The position numbers and the translations under genes were made by a program. The notes beneath the pieces were generated by a model, which did no database searches, had not been told where the DNA came from, and was given only the letters and a program-made list of their open reading frames with translations. Below, piece by piece: positions 25,521 through 37,393 of a stretch of 64,000 nucleotides of DNA. Numbering within the stretch: the stretch's first letter is position 1; every line of letters begins with the position of its first letter. Origin of the DNA: Trichopria drosophilae (lineage: Eukaryota > Arthropoda > Insecta > Hymenoptera > Diapriidae); contig CM059582.1 of NCBI GenBank assembly GCA_030407085.1, positions 207,544,001-207,608,000 of the forward strand. Direction: 5' to 3'.

Positions 25521-28500
25521 AAATGCCAGTTTTGAATTAGGCCGAGGAATAAAGGTCCGAAAATCAAAACCCCGAAAGGCTAAAATTTTGATAGTTCGTG
25601 AGTTCAAGGTATTTTAATTTGCTTTCTTTGTGCCAAATTTTGAAAGACAAAATGAAGAGAATCGCGCTGGAGCCATGCTATCTCGAAATTTGGCCTATCG
25701 GTGTGTTGATTTTCGGAACTTTGTTCCCCTGCCTTGAATTAATTGAAACTTTTTACTGACGGTTTATTACGTTTTTTTTGTATTTTTATTTGCCTCTTTA
25801 TGTTTTATGTTAAATTCTAAAATCTTTTGATACTGAAATTGATGAAATGCACTTGGAAATCTCTCAAACTATGCAAATATAAATGTTAAGTAAGTGTTCA
25901 AAAAGAATTGAAAACAAGTGGACAAAACGTCGATAAACATCTACATAAAATGGCAGCGTCAACCATTTTTTACTAATAAATACAATTTGTTAAGAGATAC
26001 AATTTCACACTTTTTACGGGATCTTATTTCGTCATATTGAAAGAAGGGTTTTTCTTTCTTACAAATAAATAACTTTCGGTGTATTAACTAAATTCATAGA
26101 ATTATATCAAATATAATTTATGTGGAATTGTATGGTTATTCCGCTTAATTTAATCAGTACTAGAGAATGACAAGAGATGGCAGGTTTAACAGAATTTCGC
26201 AAAAGTATGCGAAGTATTTTTACTATACTTTTATCTACACCTAATTTTTTGGAAACTTGATTTAATTTTCTTTATTGTTTCATCTATTATTATAATATTA
26301 ATATTTAAAATAACAGAAATGTACTGTATACAAAAAATCATTTATAATTTTGAATTTCACAATCAATTGCTTTGGCATGATCCATCAATATATTGCATTA
26401 TTACATTTTTTTATTAATATTATTAACATGTGACTGAAAATGTGAAAAAGTGGGACTGTAACGATGTCAAAGCAACTTGAAATTTTCTCTCTAAATTACT
26501 TCGAGTGAGCACTTTTTATAGAATGCCAATTCAACTACTCTAGTGGAATATCGGATTCTTACACTTAATGAATGAATTCTCACTTTTGCTGGAGTGAAAC
26601 TCACTCCGTGTGGAGTGAATACTCACGTTTAATGAGTGATAATTTACTCTTACAGCAAAGTGTTTTAATTTTTCTCTAGGATGAATTTGAACTACCCTAA
26701 TATAGAGTAAAAGTTAATTTTATATGTTCTAAGAATATTAAATTCTTCAATTTCATAAATTCTAGCCATCTTGAACTACGACAATCTGCTCTATATTGAC
26801 ACACTCGATCCTTAAGTCTAAATGTCTATTGGAAATTGGACTTGTGGTTGTCCAGCCCCTCTGGAATGATATTTGAAAAACGAAAGTTAAACAAGCATTG
26901 GCCAAAGGCAACATCTGTTCAAAATGGATTTTCATGCGCGTTCATTTGCGATCACGTTTGCCCGATCGATTTCTTGAAATGAAATCGGTTAATATGACCT
27001 TTGAATCCGATCACACGTGTCTCGGCGTGTTTGATGTGCGTTTGAACTAAATAAAATTGGTCATTTTGGTTCAGTGATATTGATGTTTGAGGTAAAAACT
27101 AAAAAAAATATTTACGTAGAGGTGTGTATTTTGAGAAAATAAATATGGATTTACACGCATTTTGGTTTTTATGACACGTGTCCTTTTTTTTATTGAATGT
27201 GGTCTATCGACGCGGAAAAGGGCAGGTGGTGTAAAAATTGTGTGTATCAATAATTGTACTAAAAAAAATTGCCGACTAATAATAAATATTTCTTTCTCGA
27301 CCATTTTCAAAAGACATTTGTAATAATATTTGTTGGTATTATTGCTGTATGATACTCTATTGGGAGCAAAATAGTATTTTGCGCTCAGAAGCCGAGAAAT
27401 TGATTTTTCTCCCTAGAGAGAAAAAGTTCTATTTTGCTCCCGATCTATAGGGATATAATAAAAATGTATTCTAATATTTCTAGTATTTAATTAATTTTTT
27501 TTCATTCTACTACAATCAACAAAAATACTTCTTCATATTCTATTAAAAAAATATATTCTATACATATTTTAAGGTTGTTTCGTTACTTTCATTCAGACAC
27601 GAGTGCCTTTAATCAAGATGTTTGTAAATTTCTTTATTGCATAGCCTTGTGTCCAGAGATCTATACACTAAGAGTTTATCAACAATTTCAGGTTTCATCA
27701 ACTGAAATTTACGATAATAAGCGTAACTTGAATGTGCTATATTTACTCGTTGAACGATGATGCTATTGCACATTAGACTTATTAAACGAATCCCCTGTTT
27801 GTCTATTATGCCACTCTGTACTATTACGCGTATACTAGACAGTTTAAGCTCTATTTTAAAGGCTGGACGAATTTAATCGTTATAACATTCTCACTGCTTT
27901 TGTCAAACAATATTTAATGTTTATTTTTTATGTATTTATTTATTACTAATATTAGGATAATTCAATAACAAAATATTTGTATTTTAATTCCGCGGTTAGT
28001 TCATTATGCCACTAGTGTGTAATATAGTAACTTTACGCATTAATAAATTGTCATCCTTTTTGTAAACAAAAATTTCGATTTAAGCAACTATTTTTATTTT
28101 ACGTAGAAGACAGTGCGTGAAATCTAACTTCGTGCATTGCCTTACAAAATAGTGTATTTTTATACAAGGGCGACAGACTGTTTTCTGCGAATTTGAAGGT
28201 TGTGAGTCGAGTCCAAGGTCACTTAGACATAAAGGTGCACCCGATATGTGTACAACAAAAAATCATTCATACTATATTTATTATTTTATTATCTTATTTA
28301 CAAAAAGGCGGTCCATCTTTTTACAGAAACGTACGAGATGTTATTTCTGCATCTCTTAGAGTACTATCAATACTTTGACACATTCCATTGTAAGTGATCA
28401 AAAATATTACCCTGCCAGATGTTCAGACACACCCTAGCATAAAAACACGCCATCACTACGTAATTAAATGTGCCAACAATGTAGTCAAACTTCTCATACA

Positions 28501-29592
28501 GAAGTGAGCGAAACCCCCCTATTTGCATCAGTCAGGTACTCCCCCTTAAATGTCCGATATACCTAATCCTTTTGTCAAGAAGATTAAATTTAGAAATATC
28601 CTCAGGAGTGAATCCAATATGGGCTCTTATGTAAGCTTGACTAATGTTTACCCACATGTACAAATAATCTTCAAGAGCTAAAGAATTTTATGGATTAGTG
28701 AACAGTGAAATGATGTATCAGTACATTTAATTTTAGTCCTGATCTAAAATATAATCTACGGACTGAAAGTAATCCAAAGACATTTTTCTGGACAATTCAA
28801 GGATCAATGATGAGATTTGAAGTATTACCAAATGCCCAAAGTATTTTTTTGAGCAAAATGTTAAAATAAAATTTTTTCCATTTGACAAATCTAATGGGAT
28901 TTCTTTCAACTCAGAAATGAAGGAGAAGATGCTCGACAATTTCTCCCCTTCTGAAAGTGCCGAACCTCCGAGGCTTCCAACATATGGCGCTTTGCTCGTC
29001 AGGTCGATCCTTGTTCTCCCCTCTGCGAATTGCGGACTATGGGGCTTCACAAATCATAATTTCCTCTCGAGTCACTCAGACCAACTGATGTTTGTATGTC
29101 TGTGTGAAACATGTACACTGCAATACACTTTACTACCACTAATGAACATCGTCCACTTCCCAGCAAAGTGAACCAAGCTTGTCATCTTCTCTCCTCCGAT
29201 TGGACCGATTGTCGAGTCACTGCGTTTGTTAAAAGTTTCGTGATACTCAAAAGTCTCTGCTGTATATCCCACAACTTCGGAATCAACAATCGGTTCTTTG
29301 TATTTTTTTATATTGTCCAATTATCTATATTACGTCAACAAAAAAGTCAGGCCTTTGATTGGACCCACATTGATTTAGAAAACATGTTCATATGTTGATC
29401 AGTTTTACCACCATTCATAGTAAAAGCAGCTATGTCTAATGTAACTTTTACTATCTGCGGTTGTCGACAAAATCATCTTCTATTTAGCATCTGGAGATAG
29501 TAGCGCACATAATCTGGATTTCAGTGTTCATATATAGCATCAAGTATGATATTCATCAAGCAGTATACGACGTACAGTTACTCATGTCAGAT

Positions 29593-29633
29593 GCCCCTGA
29601 GGAGGACCTCCAAGAGTGGTCGAAACGTTGGGC
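29593..29633 (+). ncRNA. hammerhead-ribozyme-like motif (Penelope-like element type)
   Basis: The order of elements fits a small hammerhead: GCCC (29593-29596), core CTGAGGA (29597-29603, position N7 free), a stem II of GACC with GGTC (29605-29608 and 29618-29621) leaving one extra G at 29604, core GAAA (29622-29625), the short palindrome ACGT (29625-29628), T at the cleavage position (29629) and GGGC (29630-29633) that pairs with the first GCCC. Hammerheads with this minimal stem III and a GAAACGTT string are known from Penelope-like retroelements. The extra G next to stem II may weaken it. A hairpin AGACC/GGTCT follows at 29643-29657. No reverse transcriptase is recognisable nearby, so this would be an element terminus. 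Confidence 0.45.
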
Positions 29634-29777
29634 GTGAAATAAAAGACCTGTTTGGTCTGTTTTCCTTTTATCAACCAATAGGTTTGAACCGTGTTGGCCA
29701 TTTTTTTACTCCTTTAATTAATATTACGGTTCCTTGACTACAATTACAATACTTTATATCAAGTATGATAACCTCTA

Positions 29778-30155
29778 CACAGAAAAAAAAAGCTTAAAAT
29801 TGTTACATCTTAAATTCATCATCAGATGAGGCTTCATTTAAGCCTGAAATTGCGTTAATTTTCTTAAATCCAGACAGTGTTTTGGCTTCAATTCTTACTT
29901 TAAGTGAGCAAAACAGACTTTTAGACGATATTTTGGATTAAAATAAGATTTATCGAGCTTATGGCATCTAAGTTAGATGAATCTTATTTCAAAACCAAAA
30001 TATCGGCTGAAAGTCAGTTTTGTTGTCTGAAAGTAAGACATTAGGACTAAATATTGACTGAATTTAACGAAATTAACGCAATTTTGGGCTGAAATTAAGC
30101 CTCACCTAATGATGAATTTAAGATGTGACAATTTTAAGACTTATTTTTTTCTGTG
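29778..30155. mobile_element. 378-bp foldback MITE with CACAGAAAAA ends
   Basis: Nearly the whole element is one imperfect palindrome. The ends are CACAGAAAAAAAAAGC and the complement of ATTTTTTTCTGTG. The arms then match inwards: CTTAAAATTGTTACATCTTA, TTGCGTTAATTT, then GATATTTTGG and AATAAGATT towards the centre near 29960. CACAGAAAAA-type ends are common in insect MITEs. No convincing target duplication remains and there is no coding capacity. Confidence 0.85.
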
Positions 30156-30407
30156 CAGGGTAACTGAATATTACTAAATATATCAAGCTTTTTTCCTTGT
30201 AAGATTGCCAATAACATGACAACCTACTATACTAATCAAAATTTTCTAAAAAAGTAGAACCCAAAGTAACCTTACTGTTTTATAAATACTTGGAGAAACT
30301 TGTAATTTTCCACACGGAAAACTCTTTGGAACCGCATACTAGTTCAGTCATCACGAATTTGCCGCACTTATATCATGTATACCATTTTTAAAAATCCTGA
30401 GAAAGTA

Positions 30408-30655
30408 CAGTAGAGTCCCGATATACTTGTTCACTTGGTTCCTTGCCTTTATTTACTAAAGGAAGGGGTCGCGCCGCTTCTCCCACTCTCCGCAGTTACA
30501 TTATGTTAGTGGCGTCACATCAGGCCCTTCCTGAGTCCCCCGTCCTCAAGGTGGTGGAAAAAGAGAGGAGCGACAGGTAAATATAACGAAACGGAAACGG
30601 ACAAATATGTTGGAACGCAAATACAGCGAGACGCAATTCTACCGGGAGTCTACTG
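30408..30655 (+). mobile_element. pogo-like MITE, copy 1
   Basis: A 248-bp element bounded by TA on both sides, with ends CAGTAGAGTCCCGATATAC and the complement of TACCGGGAGTCTACTG. The interior is GC-rich compared with its surroundings and has no coding frame. Its reverse complement aligns along the whole length with the copy at 32527-32784, sharing blocks such as CAGGAAGGGCCTGATGTGAC. Confidence 0.88.
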
Positions 30656-32526
30656 TACAGTCGCATATTATTTCTAAAGTATCATATTTTCATATGTTTT
30701 GAACATACATCAACAAAAAAGGATTGATCAAATAAATGTCGGGTAGCCCCTAAACATTTTATGCAATAACAAAATAATGCATGCAAAAAAGTTATCAAAA
30801 GATAGAAATCTTCTTTGTCCCTACACAGACATAACTCAAACAAATTTACTTGCAAAAATCGATGTTTTTTTATTCAGTATAGCCAATTGATTTATATAAC
30901 GATTTTTGTTACTTTCGAACTTGTGTCGGGTAGCTTCGGCCACACAGAAAAATGACACACAATTAGTATAAATTATAAAAATTTAACACAATTAATTTTA
31001 AATCATGATTATGATCATTAACAATAAATAAGATTTTTTATTAATTAATCGTGTTCTTGTCTGTTTTTTCTTCAACATTTTTTATTTAATCACAATCGTC
31101 CGAAATCTATAAATTAAAACATATAAAAAGAAATACTTTCCACCAATAACAATTTGCATTGTTTTGGAAACTGACAATGACTCAGAATAAGATTTAAAAT
31201 ATAAAAAATGGAAATTAAAGCTCTTGAGACATAGAATCGACGTAGCCAAACACTTTATGAATATATAGTATCGGTTTTTAAATATTTTCAATTCAAAATT
31301 ACTGAAATGCCGAAAGGGATTTTATTTGTTTGGTTTGTAAAATCGAAATACTAATTAATCTACTCAAAATAGAGCGGAATATCTTCATATTTTACTGTTA
31401 CATAAGTTACTATTTCGGGCAATGGTACAAAATATAAGTGAAGCAGTATTCGTGTAACCTATTTAGATACTTCACAATAGGTAGTGGCCGGGGCTACCCG
31501 ACTCTCCCCTAATTGGTCTTTTGGTTTCGACTGCACTCTTTCAGAATCCTAGCTTAGAATTTGGTTTTCTAAAGTATACAATTAAATATGGTGGTTTGAA
31601 CGTGACAAAATGATAGAAAATGAAGAATATGACCACGGGTTCCGAGTAAGGGGGTACAAAACTTTTGGTCTTTTCTTGCGGCGTTTGGAACCACAGTTAC
31701 AGGGCTGAAAGTAGCGTCCAAATTTCGGACTTTAGGAACGAAAAGGGTTAAGAACATTCCACGGCTATTGAAAAAAGTAACTCACAGTCCAAAAGATGAC
31801 CAAAATGCTCCGATAAAAATCTACAAAAATATTTTTTACAAAAACAACCGCCATTTTCCTCATTCCCTTCGGAGCACTTATACGAAATTAATTTCTCGTT
31901 TGACAAAACAACCGCCGAGATTCGCGTCAGAAATTAAATTCGCTTCCTGGTGAACTTTACCGAAATCGTATTAAGTTCAACAACAGGCCCTTATCGCTAT
32001 TTATCTCATCCGCGAACCCTGCTTCCCCTATACCCGCGACCTCAGCCCCTCTTGCGGTGGGTTTTGGCTGAAATGTATGGCCTCGTTATTGTATTACACG
32101 CATAATTCGGCTCTATTGCCGGGAAATCGTGTTCGCCCCTCGATGCACCCGCAACCCTGCTGTTTCCACCCCCCATTGTTTGATACTTGATGAAACTTTG
32201 TCGACGAGAACTAAGAATCCTACTTGGCGCCCAACGTCGTTCCAAAATTCGATACTTTGCGGTGCGTTGCTTCTTGATCAATAATTGTCAGTCTTACTTG
32301 TCTCATTCCCCAGCACGTGTCGGTGACACCAATGAAATATGAATTGTTCCCTTGCATCTGACGATAATGGTTCGCTGATAAAAATATCCAGTAAAGTTAA
32401 GTAAATGGTGATTTAGTCAGTGGGAACTAAAAATTTGCTAACTTTTAGGCATGGAAATTGTATTGGAAATTTTACCATTTGTGATGACAATTTGTTCTAA
32501 ATTTTGGTCAAAAAAAAAAAAAAGTA

Positions 32527-32784
32527 CAGTAGAGTCCCGGTATAATTGCGTCTTGTTATAATTACGTTCCAGCGTATTTTCTCGGTCCTGTCTCGTTATA
32601 TTTATCTGTCGCCGTTCTCTTTTTCCCCCACCTTGCGAGCAGGGCCTCAGGAAGGGCCTGATGTGACGTCACGAACATAATGCCGCTGACGGGAGAGGGA
32701 GAAGCGATGCTCTTCTTCTTTTGGGAAATATAACGGAAGGAGAAGTCGAGGAACCGAGTGGGTAAGTATACCGGGACTATACTA
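32527..32784 (-). mobile_element. pogo-like MITE, copy 2 (inverted relative to copy 1)
   Basis: A 258-bp copy of the same family, starting CAGTAGAGTCCCGGTATAA and ending CCGGGACTATACTA, where the last terminal base differs from copy 1. TA flanks both ends (32525-32526, 32785-32786). The pair lies 1.9 kb apart in opposite orientation and could form a hairpin in the transcript. Confidence 0.87.
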
Positions 32785-33769
32785 TAGTCCGAACTATTAA
32801 CTAGATAATAAGATACACATCCATATCCCACTATTTATTTAGTAAAATCGACGGAAAACTACTTTTTATTTTAATATTTAATTAATTATTGCAATAAAAA
32901 ATCGACACGTAGTTAATCCCCACTTTTCTCAATTACAAAATGTTCCTAATTGAAAATCAAAATTATTATGCGGTATATCAGCACGAGAATCACTTTTGAC
33001 GTCATCAAAACTTTGGAATAGTTTAGTTCAACAGCTCTTTGTACCCATCGTGTTACTTGTTTTGTTTGTTTGAAGCGTTTACACGCTTTGTTTCGCTGTA
33101 AATTGTTTTTCCAGGAACGTCTAACTTTGAGGAAGTGCATTTTCACTTCAAGAATGGAGGAAAATTCAAACATTAACTCTTTGACACCGACTTAAAGTCG
33201 ACTTCTATCAAACATTTGGTTAACTTTCTACTAATATGAAAAGTGAATACTTTCTGCCATATACATTTAAAATAAGTTTTTTAAAAAGATTTTTTATTTC
33301 ATTCTTTTAATGTCATTGAAAGTAAATATAAATAAATTTATTTGCTACAGATGTAGTTCAAGTCAGAAGATACAAACAAAATATACATATTATAATTTTA
33401 CAACAATTTTCTGAGAGACTCTTGAACAAAATCAAAATCCATGGGAAATTTTCCAATGGTTACTCTCCAAAAATTAGCCATTGTTAGCTGCCAATAGTTT
33501 TTTAACACTCGGTGCGCCAAATATTCTTTTGGTCCCTACATTGAGGGGGCAAAATAGCACATTCTTTCCCTAGGGAGCAAAATAAATATACTTAGAAGCA
33601 AAATAGCACGCTCTCGTCGTATAAGAATATAAATATAACTCAACTAAATTACGTTTAATTTAATAATTTTGCTTTAATAAAAGTGTTTGAAAAAGTTTTT
33701 AGAATATATTACAAGAGTCACGACAAATCATCTTGAATAGTTTAACAATTATCACAACAAACAATGTAC

Positions 33770-33838
33770 AGTGCTTCAATAGTTAAGTCGAGGATTTGTA
33801 GGACACGGTTCCAGGTTCGAATCCGTCTTGGCTAACTT
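33770..33838 (+). ncRNA. tRNA-like remnant
   Basis: CAATAGTTAAGTCGAGG is D-arm-like; the B-box-bearing CCAGGTTCGAATCCG follows, then TTGGCTAAC and seven T. Acceptor-strand pairing is absent. Confidence 0.4.
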
Positions 33839-34065
33839 TTTTTCCGATTTTTCATTAACGTTGTTTCAATGATGTGTAATTACAGCTTAAGATTTTTGTA
33901 AGAAAATGAATAATTATGCATTGTAATGTCCACAAATTTCTTCTATTTATTTTAATAAATAAACTACATTGAGGACTAATTTATTTCGAATAACAATAGT
34001 TAGTCACTGCTAATTGTGTCAGCCATTTAATTTACTACATTCCTCTATTGCTATCATGAGTACTA

Positions 34066-34216
34066 TACAACCTCGCAATAGTGAACCTCCCACTAGTAAA
34101 GTTCTCGCACTAGTGAACACTTTTCTCTACTGTGAAATCGTAAAAACTGGTCGGTTCACTAGTGTGAGAGAAAAAAATAACCGCAGTTCCTACAGTTCAC
34201 TAGTGTGAGGTTCTAC
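34066..34216. mobile_element. about 150-bp foldback MITE built on CACTAGTGAAC
   Basis: The left side reads ACCTCGCAATAGTGAACC and TCTCGCACTAGTGAAC; the right side reads GTTCACTAGTGTGAGAG and GTTCACTAGTGTGAGGTTC. The ends (AACCTC...GAGGTTCTACTA) resemble pogo-type CAGTAGAACC termini. So the element is a palindrome whose arms each contain the same motif twice. No coding capacity. Confidence 0.75.
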
Positions 34217-35865
34217 TAAATTTACTTTATTTTCACTTCATTTTGATGAAATTTAGTTTCCGAGTGTTTTTGGAATTTCTGTTTACAAATATGTATTAGG
34301 AAGTTTGAAATGAAATATGCCAGAATTAAAATGGCGGATGGGAATGCAAAATAACTTGGTTTATTTCGAGGATTTTTGGAGTCGCTGATGATTGAATCTT
34401 AAATTTTTAATGTCATCAAGATCATAAGATAGTCGACGTCGTTAATTCATCCAGTTTCGTCAGTATTTCCTCCCGTCAAAAAAAGATTAATTCTAGAAGC
34501 CTATAAAGACTGTTTGCAGATGGCATTGTCACGTGTAATCCAGAAGAACCCCATCAGGCTTCTTATTGCGCACTTTTTTTTTGCCACTCGTCGGCACTCC
34601 GGATAACGTCACTCATCTCCGATTTTTGTCCTTGGCCAAATTCGCCTCTTTCTTTTCTGAAAGCTCTTTCCTCTCTCGCTTTTTTCGCACGTAGAATTAT
34701 TCCCTTTGTGCGTAGGATGAAACAGAGAGATGTTCCCGAGAAGAAGATTCAGGACAGATTTCGAGGAGAGGGAAATCTGAAGCGGTTTCTCGTTCCCCCA
34801 TTTTTTTTTGATCGGTTAACTTTGGCCGCTCGTGAATAGAATAATTATCCTCTGTTGAGAATTACGTGGATGGTTTCGTCCGATGATCGCAGAGGGACTG
34901 ACTAAACTTTGGGAAATACGATTGAAAGAGTTACGAAATTTGTATCACTTTTCAATTGCACTTTTGTAATTCAATTTACAAATTCCTGGAGCAATTAAGA
35001 GGTTAGAATAATTGGGTTGTGATTTAAATTAAAAGTTTTCAAAAATGTCTGAAATGCATGTAATCCATCTTTTGGTACCAAAAAAGTTTTATCTTTTTTT
35101 ATCGAGGAATAAAAAATCTCTCTTTTTTCAAAAAATAAGAATAACGTAACAGAAAATTTGTTATTACAGTTGAAATAAATATTTTTTCCAGTGTTTTTTA
35201 AGTTGCTGATTTGAAATAAAGTAAAATAAATATGAAGAAGAAATTCTGCACCACAAACATTCTACGTTTTGAGGATTTCTCCAAATATTCTAAGAAAAAT
35301 TTTAAATTGAAAACAAAAATTTAGTAAATTATAACTCACGAACATTTATTTAGCAAATTCCTATTAGTAATTAACACATTAGATGACTCAATGAATGTGT
35401 AGATTTAAAACGTATGATTAATTTTTGTTCAATATTTATGTAACTGTTAACAAATTAGACAAAATTAAAATAAAGAGAAAAGAAACTACGCGATACCTAA
35501 ATGTTATAAAATATTAAAACAATAACTAAACGTTCAAAAACGAGAAACATGACTCTTTCTCATTTCGTCATAATTCGTATCAAATTCAGAACAAAATCCC
35601 GACTCAAGAATAAATTAACAATACATTAAAACAGCGAACCGTCTTTTAACTTAGAATTAAGATAAAGTAACATACACTTCTGACATTTTAATGAAGTACA
35701 AGAATTAAACATTTCATCGCTCACACTTAAGATGCCAATGAATGATTGATAGAGATGGAGCCGAAAACAAAAATTAGTATAGATGTATTGATGCTTCTAA
35801 ATATAAACTTTTTTCAGGCTCACGATTTTTGCTACTGGCTTAATATGAATTCTGGTTTCGCAACG

Positions 35866-35892
35866 TACCTGAAACAGAAAGAAAAATCCAAC
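35866..35892 (-). promoter_or_regulatory. candidate recursive-splicing ratchet site
   Basis: On the minus strand a pyrimidine tract (TTTTTCTTTCTGTTTCAG) is followed immediately by GTACGT, an acceptor fused to a donor with no exon between them. The AG|GT junction is at 35869/35868. This arrangement is the defined form of ratchet points that remove long insect introns stepwise. It lies on the strand of srGAP and inside its very long 5' intron. Sequence form is seen; use in splicing is inferred. Confidence 0.5.
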
Positions 35893-35973
35893 ATTAACAT
35901 CTTGGTTTATTAAAATATTGAAAACATATGGACATTTTAAACTATACTTTGAAAAACTCGACATTATTTCAAT

Positions 35974-36516
35974 GACTGGTACGAAGAACCGGTTATCTCA
36001 AACGTGAGACGAAAAGTTTCAGAATTTTTGGCGAAGAACCAGACATTTCAGAATTTGCGACGAAGAACCGGACATTTCAGATTTTGTGACGAAGAACCAG
36101 ACATTTCAGAATTCGCGGCGAAGAACCGGACATTTCATATTTTGTGATGAAGAACCGGACATATCAGAATTTGCGGCGAAGAACCGGACATTTCAGCTTT
36201 TGTGGCGAAGAACCAGTCGTTTCAGAATTTGCGACGAAAAACCGGACATTTCAGAATCTGCGACGAAGAACCGGACTTTTGACAATCTTGGCGCGAAGAA
36301 TCCGACATTTCAAGATGTTTTATAGCGATTTATTATATCGTAATGACTTTTAAAATGTCCGGTTCGTAGCACACCACGAAATGATTGGTTTTTCGTCGAA
36401 AACTTTTAAAGCGTCCAGTTTTTCGTCGCAATTGCCAAAATGTTCGGTTCTTCGTTTCAAAACGAGATTCCTGGTTTCCCGACTCATATTTGAGATGTCC
36501 GGTTCTTCGTACCAGC
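35974..36516. mobile_element. foldback element of 29-bp repeats (GAAGAACCGGACATTTCAGA)
   Basis: From about 35980 to 36310 there are ten to eleven direct copies of a roughly 29-bp unit, GAAGAACCGGACATTTCAGA plus ATTTGCGAC. From 36353 to 36516 four copies run in the opposite sense (GTCCGGTTCTTCGT). The outer ends CTGGTACGAAGAACCGG and CCGGTTCTTCGTACCAG are exact inverted repeats. The layout, inverted ends filled with short direct repeats, resembles Foldback-type elements. Open frames here only reflect the repeat. Confidence 0.85.
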
Positions 36517-37393
36517 CATCGATTTGATGTATTCATGAACAATAATCGTTTCAAATAGACAAATAATTATATATAGTTGTAAGTACATAGTTATGATAGT
36601 TCCCCAGGATATCATGGAAATTCGGATTTCCCGCACAGTATTAGGAAAAACATTTGTTGCAAAACTGAATCACTTAATGGGATTCAATTTTTTTCAGAAG
36701 ACTCATAGACCAAATATATAACTGTTTACAAAAATATGCCAAATAGTGGTGAATTTTGAAACTCTAAACTCAAAGTTAGGGCGTATCAGGGATCGTCAAG
36801 AAGCCAGGGGTCCTTCCGGGTGACACCAGACACCTTCCACTACATCCCCATGTGGAAGTACCCAACATAACAATGGGGTAACACATTTTGCTCACGTGTC
36901 GCGAATTATCGGACCTCCTCTAGGGTGCGGGTCTACACGCACGTATATGTGTGTTCTTCCTTTTACCCCACAATAGCAAGTTGCATTATCGATTTCCTTG
37001 CTTGCGCGTGATTCATTCCCCTATAATGCGATCTTTGCCCCAGTAGGAAAGAAACCCGAGAAAATAGCCCCGAGGATTCGGACCATTGCTCGTCCCCGTA
37101 ATAGCTATCCTTTTTTATTCTAAACTTTTCCGAAGGAAAACTCCATGCCGTCAGCCCTACCTCGAAAATCTCTGAAAGGGATCTTGTAGACGGATTCTAT
37201 TTAGAAAACGAATGGATCTGTACGATTTGTCCGTCGGGATGGAGTTGAGGAATCGATTTCGTGGACGTAGAATACATGTATGGCTTAAATCAGCTTGGAT
37301 ATACGTTTGAGAAAACTTCTCAAACCCGTTTTGTGTCTGCTTGGGTCCATTGAACTTTCGATATTCTTTATTAAATTCTTTTTTCTTTATTAA

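Noticed and set aside
28733..29320. Overlapping open frames of 80-105 codons on both strands
   Set aside because: A GC-richer patch gives long frames on both strands; none shows a recognisable domain. It may be part of the retroelement relic near 29.6 kb, but I cannot show it.
36086..36554. Open frames with repeated NRTFQ / RRTGHF
   Set aside because: Produced by the 29-bp foldback repeat units read in different frames.
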